Positions 53,335-62,646 of a stretch of DNA of 64,000 nucleotides are shown here, piece after piece. Source of the DNA: Actinokineospora terrae (GTDB lineage Bacteria > Actinomycetota > Actinomycetes > Mycobacteriales > Pseudonocardiaceae); contig NZ_FOGI01000010.1 of assembly GCF_900111175.1 (NCBI RefSeq), positions 264,599 to 328,598 on the forward strand, written 5' to 3'. The notes below the pieces were generated by a model, which searched no databases, had not been told where the DNA came from, and saw nothing but the letters and a program-made list of their open reading frames with translations. Each line of letters starts with the position of its first letter. The first letter of the stretch is position 1. The position numbers were made by a program, and so were the translations under genes.

Positions 53335-54152
53335 TCTTCAAACTGCTCGGCGCGCTCTCGGTCGGCCACCGGGGCAGCCTCACCCCCACCGCGACCAAGC
53401 AGCGCCAAGTGCTGGCGCTGCTGCTGGTCAACGCCAACGCGACCGTCCACCAGGCGCACCTGATGGAGGAGCTGTGGGAGGGCTCGCCACCCGCCCACGC
53501 GATCGCCGCGCTGCAGACCTACGTGATGCACCTGCGCAAGGCGTTGCGCCCCTTGGCGGGCGGGGAGACCCGGCTGCGCACCCGCAGGGGCGGCTACGAG
53601 TTGGTGGTGAACGGGGGCGAGCTGGACGTCGACCTGTTCGAGGCCCTGGTCCGCTCGGCCGACACCGCGGACCCGGGCACGGCGGCCGAGCTGCTGCGCG
53701 AGGCTCTACGGCTGTGGACGGGTCCCGCGCTCGTCGACGTCACCGCGGGCCCGGTCCTGCGCGACGCCGCCTGCCTGCTCGCCCGCCGCCACCTCGACGT
53801 GGTGGGCGACCGGGTCGACCTGGACCTGGCGCTGGGCCGCCACCACGACCTGCTCGGCGAGCTGAGCGCGCTCGTGCACGGCCACCGCACCACCGAGCGG
53901 TTCACCGCGCAGCTCATGGTCGCCCTGCACCGCTGCGGTCGGCGGGTCGACGCCCTGTCCGCCTTCCACCGCCTCCGCCAGGCCATCACCGACGACGGCG
54001 GCGGCCCGCTGTCCCGCCCCCTGCACGAGCTCTACTCCGACATCCTCTCCGCCGACCCCAAACTCGACCCACCGCCCACCCTCCGCCCCACCCTGACCCT
54101 GGACGTGGTCCCCCGCCAACGAACCTCCCCCAAGGAATGGGCAGCCATCTAG
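53331..54152 (+). CDS. SARP-family pathway activator
   Basis: 273 residues. N-terminal OmpR-like DNA-binding domain (FKLLGALSVGHRGSLTPTATKQRQVLALLLV, ALQTYVMHLRKAL) and BTAD domain (ELLREALRLWTGPALVDV, FTAQLMVALHRCGRRVDALSAFHRLR). SARPs activate antibiotic clusters through direct heptamer repeats. Its ATG overlaps the methyltransferase stop, so it is made in step with the enzymes. A Pro-rich tail ends the protein. A second SARP lies at 59707-60489. Confidence 0.93.
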   Translation: MIFKLLGALSVGHRGSLTPTATKQRQVLALLLVNANATVHQAHLMEELWEGSPPAHAIAALQTYVMHLRKALRPLAGGETRLRTRRGGYELVVNGGELDVDLFEALVRSADTADPGTAAELLREALRLWTGPALVDVTAGPVLRDAACLLARRHLDVVGDRVDLDLALGRHHDLLGELSALVHGHRTTERFTAQLMVALHRCGRRVDALSAFHRLRQAITDDGGGPLSRPLHELYSDILSADPKLDPPPTLRPTLTLDVVPRQRTSPKEWAAI

Positions 54153-54187
54153 CCCGGCTGGCTGCCCGCCCAGACCCGCAGGTCGAC

Positions 54188-56374
54188 TCACCCCCCTGGT
54201 CGGCCTGCGGGTCCTCCCTGGTCGGCCGCCCGCCTTTCCGCCGCCGCCAACAACGCCCCGGCCCGCGCCGCGAGTTCCCCACGCGATCGGTCGTTCTCGC
54301 GCCTGGTGACCAGTGCGAACTCAGCCAAGGCGGCGCGGGACAGTCGAGCGGCCAGATCGGGGAATCCGGCGTCGGCGAGCGCGGTTCCCACGTCGACGAG
54401 CAGGGGGAGGTTGTCGGGTCGGCCATCGTCCTGGCCGCCACCGCGGCGGCCTCGGCGAGTTCACGGGCCCGATGCCGGTCGGGTTCGACCGCCGCACGGA
54501 TCGCCAGGTGCCTGGGCCTGGAAAACCTATCGGGCTCCCGCAGCGCGAGCAGGCGGGTCGCGACCCCGGGTTCCCCATCGCGAGCGCCGCCGCAGCCGCG
54601 CCGTACCACAGGTCACCGGTGAGTCCCACCATCTTCTCGACGGCGTCGACCCGTCCCGCTCGGACGCAATGCCGCGCACAACTCGCTGAGCCCGATGGGC
54701 TGGGCCAACCACATCTCCCCGATGATGCGGTGGATGATCGAGTCCCGCCAGGTCGGATCGCCGATCGCGGCGGCGCACTCGATGATCATCGCCTCGGTGT
54801 CGAACGCCCAGGGTGACCGCTCGGCGATCTCGACCAGTCCGGTGGCGCGCCCGATCCGCCCGCACCGGGCCGCGGGCTGCGCGACTGCCGCCTGCCCGCG
54901 CAGGGCCAGGATCGGGTCCGGTTCGCTCTCCAGCAGCTGTTCCGCCCGGTCCAGCAGTCCGTCCACTTCGGATTCCCAGCCGAGTGGCGCGCGGTCGGCT
55001 GCCGCGTCGAGGACCGACAGCACGGCGGTGGCCGCCGCACGTCCTCGCTGGTCAGACCGCCGCCGGACGCGGTGATCAGGCCGAGCACGGGGCGGTTCGG
55101 GCCTGCCAGCAGTGCAGGCAGCTCCTCGGTGGCGCTTTCCCGGACATCGCCCGCCGCCGAGGACATCCCCAGCGGCGAGGGCGTCACCGCGCGCAGGGCG
55201 TGACCGAGGCGGACGTCGGTGGGAAGATCGGGGGACAGGCGGCCGGCGACCAGGACGTGCACCACGGGCCGCTCGGGCAGCAGACTGGCGATGCTGGGTT
55301 TGCGGCCGCCCCGCTGGTGTCCTCGTCCAGTCCGTCGACCACCAGCACCAGCCGACGACCGGCCGACCCGGCGCGCGCCGCCGCCGCGTCCAGTAACCGT
55401 CGCAACTGCCCGGCGCGGGCGTGCAGCACCGTCCCCACCGACTCACCCACGTACGCCGCCAACTGCTCCAACGCCGCGTCCAGGAACGCGTCGCTGTCGG
55501 ACTGGCCCGCGTACCGGCTGGTGATGAAACGTCCACGCCCGCGGGCGGGTCGAACGCAAACCACGACAGCAGTGCCGACTTGCCCGCCCACGGCCCGGCC
55601 TGCCACCACAGATGCGCCTCCGGTCCCGAGCAGAACCGGGTCAACTCGTCCAGTTCGTCCTCGCGGTCGAACAACCGCACGGGGGCGATCGACCGCAGTT
55701 CATCCCGGTAGGCGGCTCGCACCACCTGAGCGGGCTCCGGCGGGACCACGTCCCGCGGCGAACCGCGCCACCCCACCGCCGCCTGGATGTCCGCGGGTGC
55801 CAGCCGCAGGTGCTCCACCCGGACCGCCGCCAACCGGCCGGGACCGTCGGAGGCGTAGTGCCGGGCCAGCACGCCCACGATCGCGCCGTCCACCCACACC
55901 GCCGCCCCGGACATCCCCTCCCACGGCGACCCCGAGGACATCCGCTCCGGCGGCACCGGCACGGTGAACTCCAGCGTCTCCCTGCGCCGGCCCGACAGGC
56001 CGGTCACGGTTCCGGACGCCTGGTGGGAGTCCCGGAAGTCCCCGCGCAGCTTCCACAGCGGGAACCCCACCGCGTGCGCGGGCAGGACCGCCGCGTGCCG
56101 CCCGTCGACCACGCCGAGCTCTACCATGCCCGTGATCGCCACCGACCCACCCGCGTGCGTGGGCGTCAGCCGCTGGGTGTGGTGACGCGCCACCTTGGCG
56201 TCGGTACCGACCTCCACCACCCAGAACCTCGCCTTGCCGCCCGCCTTGGCCTCGCGCTCGACGACGACCGACACCTCCACCTCGACCCGCGCCGACCTCG
56301 AACCGCGGGTCCGCGCCCGCCCCGGCCAGTTGCTCCCGCAGGTCCCCCACCAGCTCGACCAGGTCCATCCTCAT
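54188..56374 (-). pseudogene. Frame-shifted trypco2-protease-STAND NTPase conflict gene
   Basis: Joining pieces from three frames restores one protein. (1) trypco2-like start MDLVELVGDLREQL, frameshift near 56300, then VSVVVEREAKAGGKARFWVVE. (2) The end of a trypsin-like domain, SPWEGMSGAAVW, and Walker A GPWAGKSALLSWF. Frameshift near 55531, then ITSRYAGQSDSDAFLDAALEQL and Walker B LVLVVDGLDED. Frameshifts near 55310, 55035, 54655, 54590 and 54440 join the helical C-terminal part, ending FPDLAARLSRAALAEFALV. The catalytic-His half of the protease appears to be missing. No in-frame nonsense codon was found inside the pieces. It is either a young pseudogene or a stretch with sequencing errors. 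Confidence 0.8.
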
Positions 56375-56405
56375 CGGCCGGGGATCGGATGTGGTGTCGG
56401 CTGCC

Positions 56406-57437
56406 TCACGCCGACAGGGCGTCGCGTTCCGCCAGTCTGCCCAGGGCCAGCGCTCCGCTGTGGTCGATGTGCACCGCGTCGAGGGTGGACAGCCAGCCGC
56501 CGCGCCAGTTGGTGTGGGTGAAGGGGTACGGGGAGCGGGCCAGGTGCACCTCCAGCACCCCGTTGATCACCCGCGTCCGCACGCCGGGCAGCGGCACCCC
56601 CAGCGAGCCGGGGCCGAGCCGACCACGAGCGTCAGTGGCGACGAAACCGGTCTCCGCCGTGCCATACGCCTGGCCGACCAGAACCCCGTAGCGGGCGGCG
56701 AAGTCGTCGTACACCGACTGCGACAGCACCCCGCCCGCCGACACCGCCAACCGCACCCCCAGCCGGACCTCGGCGTCGACCAGTGCGGCGAAGGCGGCGG
56801 GTTCGCCGAGCACGACGTCGACCCCCGTGGCCGGGGTGAACACCAGCGAGCCGCCCGCGGCCATCGTGTGCAGCGTGAACGCCAGGCCCGCGAACCGGGT
56901 CAGCCTGGTGGCCACCAGCACCGCGTCCCCGGGCGCCACCAGCGCCAGTCGGTCCACTTCGGACAGGAGGGACTCCGGGGAGCGGCCGACAGCAGCCAGC
57001 CGACCCGGGGTGAACTGCACCAGGCAGTGCTCCGAGACCGCGGACCTACCGCCCGGCAGCCGCCCCACCAGCACCCCGCACTCGTCGACGAACCGGCCCG
57101 GCGCCCGCGGTCCGCTGCCGATCACCACCTGGAACTGCGGCCGGTGGCGGGCGAGCAACTCGGCCCGCTCCGGCACCCCCGGGTCGACGTGCAGCACCTG
57201 GGCGCCCAGCGACCACAGCGCGAACAGCGCCCACAGCTGGGTCAGGCTCGCCGTGCCGTGCAGCGCGACGGTGTTGTCCTGGCCGATGCCCTGCGCCCGC
57301 AGGACGCGGGCGAGCCCGGCCACCCGCGCGCGCGTCGTCGCGTAGGTGACCGGGCTCGCCGCGACGGCCCACACCGCGTCGTCGGCACCGCCGAGCAGTT
57401 CGGCGCCCCACCAGGACTCCGCCGACACCGCGTCCAT
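56406..57437 (-). CDS. Short adenylation-fold protein lacking C-terminal domain
   Basis: 343 residues from ATG 57437. It aligns with the large N-terminal domain of ANL enzymes (ALHGTASLTQLWALFALWSLGAQVLHVDPG, GQAYGTAETGFVATDARG, SLGVPLPGVRTRV, GGWLSTLDAVHIDHSGALALGRLAERD) and stops at the hinge motif, so the lid with the catalytic Lys is missing. The P-loop region reads LVQFTPGRLAAVGRS instead of the Ser/Thr/Gly-rich STGSTGxPK. It probably cannot adenylate by itself; it may bind the aryl acid, use a lid in trans or have another role. Same strand as the GriI/GriH-like pair, 73 bases downstream. Confidence 0.85.
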   Translation of the reverse strand: MDAVSAESWWGAELLGGADDAVWAVAASPVTYATTRARVAGLARVLRAQGIGQDNTVALHGTASLTQLWALFALWSLGAQVLHVDPGVPERAELLARHRPQFQVVIGSGPRAPGRFVDECGVLVGRLPGGRSAVSEHCLVQFTPGRLAAVGRSPESLLSEVDRLALVAPGDAVLVATRLTRFAGLAFTLHTMAAGGSLVFTPATGVDVVLGEPAAFAALVDAEVRLGVRLAVSAGGVLSQSVYDDFAARYGVLVGQAYGTAETGFVATDARGRLGPGSLGVPLPGVRTRVINGVLEVHLARSPYPFTHTNWRGGWLSTLDAVHIDHSGALALGRLAERDALSA

Positions 57438-57510
57438 GCTGCCCCTCCCTCGTGGACCCGGTCCGCCGGTGCGCGCGGGGGAGGGCGCGGTCACCGGCGG
57501 ACCGGTGCGG

Positions 57511-58608
57511 TCACTTCTCCACGCAGAACTCGCCGACCGGCCAGCCGACGTGCCGCTTGTCGGTGGCCAGGTAGCCCAGCACCTGGTCACCCGGCTTGAG
57601 CTCGGTGACGTTGAGGACCTTGGCGCCCGGGCCGAGCACCCGCACGTGCCAGTCGTCCTGCACGATCAGGTTGATCCGGCTGCCGTTCGGGCCGACCGCG
57701 TTGATGCTCAGCAGCGGGCGGGACTCCAACTTGGTCCGCCCCACCACGATCCGCCTGGTGCGCCCGTCCGCGCCGACCCCGAGCACCTCGCTGCCGGACT
57801 TGAGCTCCGAGAGGTAGTTGGTGCGGTTGTCCTGCCCGAGCACGTAGGAGTGCAGCGCGCCCGCGTTGATCCGGAACGGCCTGGTCGGCATGTACGGCAG
57901 CGGGTGGGTCTCGCTGCAGCACAGGATGAACCCGTGCGCGTACGAGCCGATCAGCATGCCCTCGTCCTCCTCGAACTGCGAGCAGGTGTCGATGCACACC
58001 CGGTCGCCGAGGCCGCGGTGCTCGATGGACTCGATGGTGAGCGCGTCGAGCACCAGCGGGGCGCTCTCCTCGGCCAGCAACCGGACCAGGGCGAACACGT
58101 CGTTCGCGGTGCGCGGCGCGAGCAGCACGCCGTCGGAGCCCTTCTCCAGCACGTCCACGATGATCCGCGCGTCGTCGACATCCTCGGCGTGGCAGATCAG
58201 CATCCCCGGCGCCGGGTCGGCGGCGGCGATCACGATCTCCAGCGGGATCTTGGTCGGGTCCTTGAACTGCACCACGGTGTAGGGCAGCGCCACCGCGGCC
58301 GCGCAGGCCAGGGTGAGCGTCGGGTCGTCGACGACGTTGACGAACGCCCCGACCGAGCCGCGCACGCCGCGCACCGCGGTCAGGTCCTCGTCGGTGGCGA
58401 CCTCGCGCAGCTCCACGAGGTCACCGGTGACCTCGGCCTGCTGCCCCGGCCGCGGCGCCAGCACCCGGCGCACGGTGTTGGGCAGCGTGGCCAGCAGCGC
58501 GGGGTCGTCGCCGACGATGGCGTCGACCCTGGCGTGGATCGCCGCGTCGAGCACCGCCTCACGCTGCTGCTCGGCGACGGAACGGATGTCGATCCAGGCG
58601 TGTTTCAC
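57511..58608 (-). CDS. 3-dehydroquinate synthase II family (GriH-like)
   Basis: 365 residues from GTG 58608, overlapping the aldolase stop (GTGA). Archaeal-type DHQ synthase II fold: VQFKDPTKIPLEIVIAAA, GSDGVLLAPRTANDVFALV, DTCSQFEEDEGMLIGSYAHGFILCCSETHPLPYMPTRPFRINAGALHSYVL, GDQVLGYLATDKRHVGWP. In grixazone biosynthesis GriH converts the C7 amino sugar-like product of GriI into 3-amino-4-hydroxybenzoate. The paired aldolase and secondary-metabolite setting make this role far more likely than aromatic amino acid synthesis. Confidence 0.9.
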   Translation of the reverse strand: MKHAWIDIRSVAEQQREAVLDAAIHARVDAIVGDDPALLATLPNTVRRVLAPRPGQQAEVTGDLVELREVATDEDLTAVRGVRGSVGAFVNVVDDPTLTLACAAAVALPYTVVQFKDPTKIPLEIVIAAADPAPGMLICHAEDVDDARIIVDVLEKGSDGVLLAPRTANDVFALVRLLAEESAPLVLDALTIESIEHRGLGDRVCIDTCSQFEEDEGMLIGSYAHGFILCCSETHPLPYMPTRPFRINAGALHSYVLGQDNRTNYLSELKSGSEVLGVGADGRTRRIVVGRTKLESRPLLSINAVGPNGSRINLIVQDDWHVRVLGPGAKVLNVTELKPGDQVLGYLATDKRHVGWPVGEFCVEK

Positions 58609-59468
58609 CGCGCACCTACCATTCGGTCGTCATCGATTCGGGGGTTGTTCCCCTTGGGTACCGGCAGTTCGAGCGCCACACTGTCCACAGTGGAGCTGTC
58701 TGGGTCGCCGCCGTGGATGACCGCGGCGATCTCCCGCACGGTCTGGCGCGGCGACGCGCTGGTGAACACCCTGCGGCCGACCGCGAGGCCGTGGCAGCCC
58801 GCGGCCAGCGCCGTGGTCGCCAACTCCGCCCCGCTCAGCTCGGCCAGCACGCCACCGGCCACCACCACCGGCAGCGGGGAGGCGGCGACCACGTCGGCCA
58901 TCGCCTCCACCGGCGCGGCCAGCGGGAGCTTCACCAGGTCCGCCCCCAGGTCGGCGGCCACGGTGGCCACGTGCGCCAGCAGGTCCGGGTCGAACTGGCT
59001 GCTGATGCGCGGCCCGCGCGGGTACATCATCGCCAGCAGCGGCACCCCCCAGCGCTCGCACTCGTCGGCCACCGCGCCCGCGTCCGCCAGCTGCCGGGAC
59101 TCGGTCGCCGAGCCGATGTTGACGTGCACGCTCACCGCGTCCGCGCCCAGCCGCACCGCGTCGGCCACCGTGCCCACGACGACCTTGGCGTCGGAGTCCG
59201 GGCCGTGCGCGGTGCTCGCGCTCAGGTGGATGATCAGCCCGCAGTCCGCGAGCACGGCGGCGGGCAGCGTCCTGGCCCGGCCCTTGTGGACCACGATCGC
59301 GTCCGCGCCGCCCGCCGCGATGTCGCCGACCAGCCGACCGAACCCGGCCGCGGTCCCGATCGGCCCGTCGGTGATGGTGTGGTCGAGCGGCACGATCAGG
59401 AACCGGTCGTCGGCGCGGCGGGACAACCTGGCCAACCGCAACAGCTTCCCCGTGAGTTGCACCGGCAC
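58605..59468 (-). CDS. DhnA-type aldolase, ADH synthase-like (GriI-like)
   Basis: 287 residues from GTG 59468, which has AGGGGGAGG 6 bases upstream. Class I aldolase of the DhnA/ADH synthase family: LIVPLDHTITDGPIG, GADAIVVHKG, DAVSVHVNIGSATE, MMYPRGP, GADLVKLPLA with the Schiff-base Lys. GriI condenses DHAP with aspartate semialdehyde to the seven-carbon precursor of 3-amino-4-hydroxybenzoate. Coupled by overlap to the GriH-like gene. The gap 59469-59706 carries its promoter and no gene. Confidence 0.9.
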   Translation of the reverse strand: MPVQLTGKLLRLARLSRRADDRFLIVPLDHTITDGPIGTAAGFGRLVGDIAAGGADAIVVHKGRARTLPAAVLADCGLIIHLSASTAHGPDSDAKVVVGTVADAVRLGADAVSVHVNIGSATESRQLADAGAVADECERWGVPLLAMMYPRGPRISSQFDPDLLAHVATVAADLGADLVKLPLAAPVEAMADVVAASPLPVVVAGGVLAELSGAELATTALAAGCHGLAVGRRVFTSASPRQTVREIAAVIHGGDPDSSTVDSVALELPVPKGNNPRIDDDRMVGAR

Positions 59469-59706
59469 GGCGCACCTCCCCCTCGGCATCTGTCGGATGT
59501 CGTGCTTGCCTCGATTTCACCGTCGCATTCGCCGCTAAAGAACCGAGCGACAGCGGGTTTCGGCGGAATGCGGAGGTCGGCCCGGGCAGGCCACAGCGGA
59601 CCACCGGTACTGGTCCACTCCGCTTTCGACGCCGGGAATCGACGACGGCCGGGGTGAATTGCCCGCCGGGAACCGGGGGAGCGACTCCTCGGTGGTCGAG
59701 AAAACG

Positions 59707-60489
59707 TCAGCCGGTGCTGAGCGCGGGCGGCGCGAGCACGGCGTCGGCGGTGCGGACGGCCTCGCGCAGCCGTTGCAGCCGCGGGCTGGGCAGCATGCCG
59801 AGCTGGTCGCCGAGCAGCGAGCTGAGCCGCTCGTAGACCCGCAGCGACTCCGCGGTCCGCCCGCACCGGTGCAGCGCCACCATGAGCTGGGCGTGGGTGT
59901 TCTCGTGCGTCGGGTGCGCCTCGGCGAGCGCGCACAGCTCGCCGACCAGCTCCGCGTGCCTGCCCAGCCGCAGGTCGGCCTCGATGCGCTGCTCCAGCAC
60001 GCCGCGCCGGTGCTCGGTCAGCTTCACCTGGAACGCGGTGATCGACGGGCTCGGCGCGACATCGGCCAGCACCGGACCGCGCCACAGCCGCAGCGCCCGC
60101 TCGAACTCGGCGGAACCGCGCAGGTCGTCGCCTGCGCGCACCGCGGCGCGGGCAGCCAGCACCGCCGCGGCGAACAGGTGCGCGTCGAGGTCGTCCTCGG
60201 CCAGCAGCAGCTGGTAGCCCTGCTTGCGGGTCACCAGCAGCTCACCGCGGTCGGCGCCCGACAGCGCGCGCAGCAGCCTGCGGATCTGGAACACGTAGGT
60301 CTGCAGGGTCGACATCACGGTCTTGGGCGGGTCGGCCGACCACAGCTCGGCGATGCAGCGGTCCACCGGGACGAACTCCCCGGCGTCGATCATCAGCAGC
60401 GCCAGCAGCTGCCGCGACTTGGGCGCGCTCGGTACCGCGCACACGACGCCGTCGGTGGCCATCAGCGCACCAAGGACCCCGAATCGCAT
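59707..60489 (-). CDS. Second SARP-family activator
   Basis: 260 residues from ATG 60489, preceded by GGGGGA. DNA-binding domain (MRFGVLGALMATDG, KSRQLLALLMIDAGEFV, STLQTYVFQIRRLL) and BTAD domain (FERALRLWRGPVLADV, ENTHAQLMVALHRCGRTAESLRVYERL). It lies directly upstream of the GriI/GriH pair and probably turns it on. It is clearly diverged from the SARP at 53331-54152, so the cluster has two separate SARP inputs. Confidence 0.92.
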   Translation of the reverse strand: MRFGVLGALMATDGVVCAVPSAPKSRQLLALLMIDAGEFVPVDRCIAELWSADPPKTVMSTLQTYVFQIRRLLRALSGADRGELLVTRKQGYQLLLAEDDLDAHLFAAAVLAARAAVRAGDDLRGSAEFERALRLWRGPVLADVAPSPSITAFQVKLTEHRRGVLEQRIEADLRLGRHAELVGELCALAEAHPTHENTHAQLMVALHRCGRTAESLRVYERLSSLLGDQLGMLPSPRLQRLREAVRTADAVLAPPALSTG

Positions 60490-60679
60490 CCATTCCCCCA
60501 ATGGCATCGACCCCGCCGCGATCCGGCACCCGGAAATGGTCCCCGCGTGCTCGGACAAAGCGGACCGGGAATCGGAGGGGCCATTGTTCCGCACTGCTGC
60601 GATCGCGTTGTGAAATCCCATCGTAGCAGTGCGCCGGTGCGCCATCAGGGTGATTCCGCCGGTCGTGGACCCCCGCCGA

Positions 60680-61909
60680 TCAGCCCCGGCTACCCGCCGC
60701 GGCGACCTCGTCGACCCCGGTGTCCGGATCGGCGAAGCGCGCCACCCCGGGCACGACGAGGCACAGCGCGCTGGTGGCCGCGACGACGACGGCCGCGCCG
60801 ACCAGCGTCGGGCCCGCGCCGACCGCGCCGACGACCGGACCGACGAGCAGGTACCCCACCGGCAGCAGGGCGAACGCGCCGAGCTGGTCGAGGGCGAGGA
60901 CCTTGCCCAGCACCTCGCCGGGGATACCGCGCTGCAACGCCGAGAGCCAGTAGACGAAGAAGAACTCGACGGCGAAACCGCCGATCGCGAAGCACGCCAT
61001 CACCACGGGCAGCGGCAGCGCGACCGCGAGGCTCAACGGCACCAGCGCGTAGCCGGACAGCACGCACATCGACGCCACGCCCTTGGCCTTGGGCCGCCAC
61101 CGGCCCGCCAGCGCCAGCCCGGGCAGCGCGCCGATCGCCATCGCCGCCAGCACCGCGCCGTAGGCGAGATCGCCGCCGAGCCGGTCGTGCGCGATCAGGG
61201 GCAGCAGCGTCAGCGCCGCCGCCGTCCCGGTCATCAGGTGCACGCTGGCGGTGGACATGACGGCCAGCACCCACGGCCGTTCCCGCATGGCCCGCACCCC
61301 GGCCGCCGCGTCGGCGAGCACCGAGCGCCCCAGTGCCGCGGGAGCGGTGTCGTCGAGGCGGAGCACGGTCAGGCCGCTGATGGCGAACACGGCGCCCGCG
61401 GCGAACAACGCGGCGCGAGGGCCGACAAAGCTGACCACGGCCGCGCCCGCCAACGCGCCGAGCACCGCCGCACTGCGTTGCGCCGCCGACACCAGGGCGT
61501 TGCCGCGCTCGAGCATGTCGCCGGGCAGCAGGGTGGGCACCATCGAGCGGAAAGCCGGACGCGACAACGCCTCGCCCGCGGCCACCAGCGCCACCACCAC
61601 GGGCATGACCAGCAACGGCAGCGCGGGCAGCGCCACCGCGGTCGCCAGCAGCAACGCGCCGCGGAACCAGTCCGCGCCGAGTAGGACCCGGCTGCGGCGC
61701 ACCCGGTCGGCGAGCACACCGCCCACCAGCAGGCACAGCACCAGGGCGACGGCGCGGGCGCCGAGCACGAGGCTCACCTCGGCCACCCCGCCACCCCGGC
61801 TGATCACGTACAGGCTGACCGCGACCGGCAGCAGTTGGTCGCCCACCGCGCCGCACGCCTGACCCAGCCACACCCGCAGGAACCGAGGGTGCGCGCGCAG
61901 TCCGCTCAC
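60680..61909 (-). CDS. MFS exporter, 12-TM (MFS_3 type)
   Basis: 409 residues from GTG 61909, overlapping the methyltransferase stop (GTGA). Twelve hydrophobic segments and VGGVLADRVRRSRVLL (motif A) are seen. It resembles EntS/macrolide exporters and is translationally linked to the methyltransferase and JmjC genes, so it is the likely product exporter. A 190-base gap without a gene separates it from the SARP. Confidence 0.9.
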   Translation of the reverse strand: MSGLRAHPRFLRVWLGQACGAVGDQLLPVAVSLYVISRGGGVAEVSLVLGARAVALVLCLLVGGVLADRVRRSRVLLGADWFRGALLLATAVALPALPLLVMPVVVALVAAGEALSRPAFRSMVPTLLPGDMLERGNALVSAAQRSAAVLGALAGAAVVSFVGPRAALFAAGAVFAISGLTVLRLDDTAPAALGRSVLADAAAGVRAMRERPWVLAVMSTASVHLMTGTAAALTLLPLIAHDRLGGDLAYGAVLAAMAIGALPGLALAGRWRPKAKGVASMCVLSGYALVPLSLAVALPLPVVMACFAIGGFAVEFFFVYWLSALQRGIPGEVLGKVLALDQLGAFALLPVGYLLVGPVVGAVGAGPTLVGAAVVVAATSALCLVVPGVARFADPDTGVDEVAAAGSRG

Positions 61910-62646
61910 CGCGAGTACACCGAGACGTGCCCGGTGCTGCGCGAGTCGAACGGGCGGCCCTCCCAGCCCGACCAGCGCTCGCTGAGCCCCAGGCCGCCGA
62001 GGCGGGACATCAGGTCCAGTTCGGCGGGGGAGATGTAGCGCTCCACGACCGGCAGCACCGTGGGCGGTCCGCCGTCGAGCACCACCGTGGTGGTCACCTG
62101 CCGCTGGGTGGCGACGTCCGCGCGGACCTGGGTGATGGCCACCCGGTCGGCGCCGACCTGGCGCACGCCGTGCTTGCTGCCCGCGTGCAGCAGCGCGACA
62201 TCGGGGACCGACGCCTCGACGACGAGGACGCCGTCGGGCCGCAGCGCCTCGGCCGCGCGCGCGATACAGTCCACTTGGGACTCCTGGGTGCACAGTTGGA
62301 ACAGGGTGTTGCAGCTGAGGTAGACCAGCCCGAAACCGACCGCGGGGCCCAGTTCGGCGAGCTGGATGACCGCCGCGTCCCCGTCGACCACCCGGATCGG
62401 TTCGTCGACCACCTTATCGCGCAGCTTGCGGGCCATGCTCGGCGAGGCCTCCACGGCGGTCACCTCGATCCCGGTGCGCGCCAGCGGAAGGGTCAGCCTG
62501 CCGGTGCCGGGGCCGATCTCCAACGCCTCCCGGCCATCGGCGAGCTCGGCGAGCACCGCCACCGCGTACTCGGTGTCGTCGAGCTGGCCGAACCACTCGT
62601 CGTAAACCTCGGCCCAGTGCTCGCCGTAGGCGGCCGACCCGGTCAC
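61906..62646 (-). CDS. Class I SAM-dependent methyltransferase
   Basis: 246 residues from GTG 62646, overlapping the JmjC gene stop. SAM motif I ALEIGPGTGRLTLPLARTGIEVTAVEAS, then VDGDAAVIQL, GLVYLSCNTLFQL and PDGVLVVEA. Resembles the small-molecule N/O-methyltransferases of natural-product clusters. Acceptor unknown. Confidence 0.92.
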   Translation of the reverse strand: MTGSAAYGEHWAEVYDEWFGQLDDTEYAVAVLAELADGREALEIGPGTGRLTLPLARTGIEVTAVEASPSMARKLRDKVVDEPIRVVDGDAAVIQLAELGPAVGFGLVYLSCNTLFQLCTQESQVDCIARAAEALRPDGVLVVEASVPDVALLHAGSKHGVRQVGADRVAITQVRADVATQRQVTTTVVLDGGPPTVLPVVERYISPAELDLMSRLGGLGLSERWSGWEGRPFDSRSTGHVSVYSR

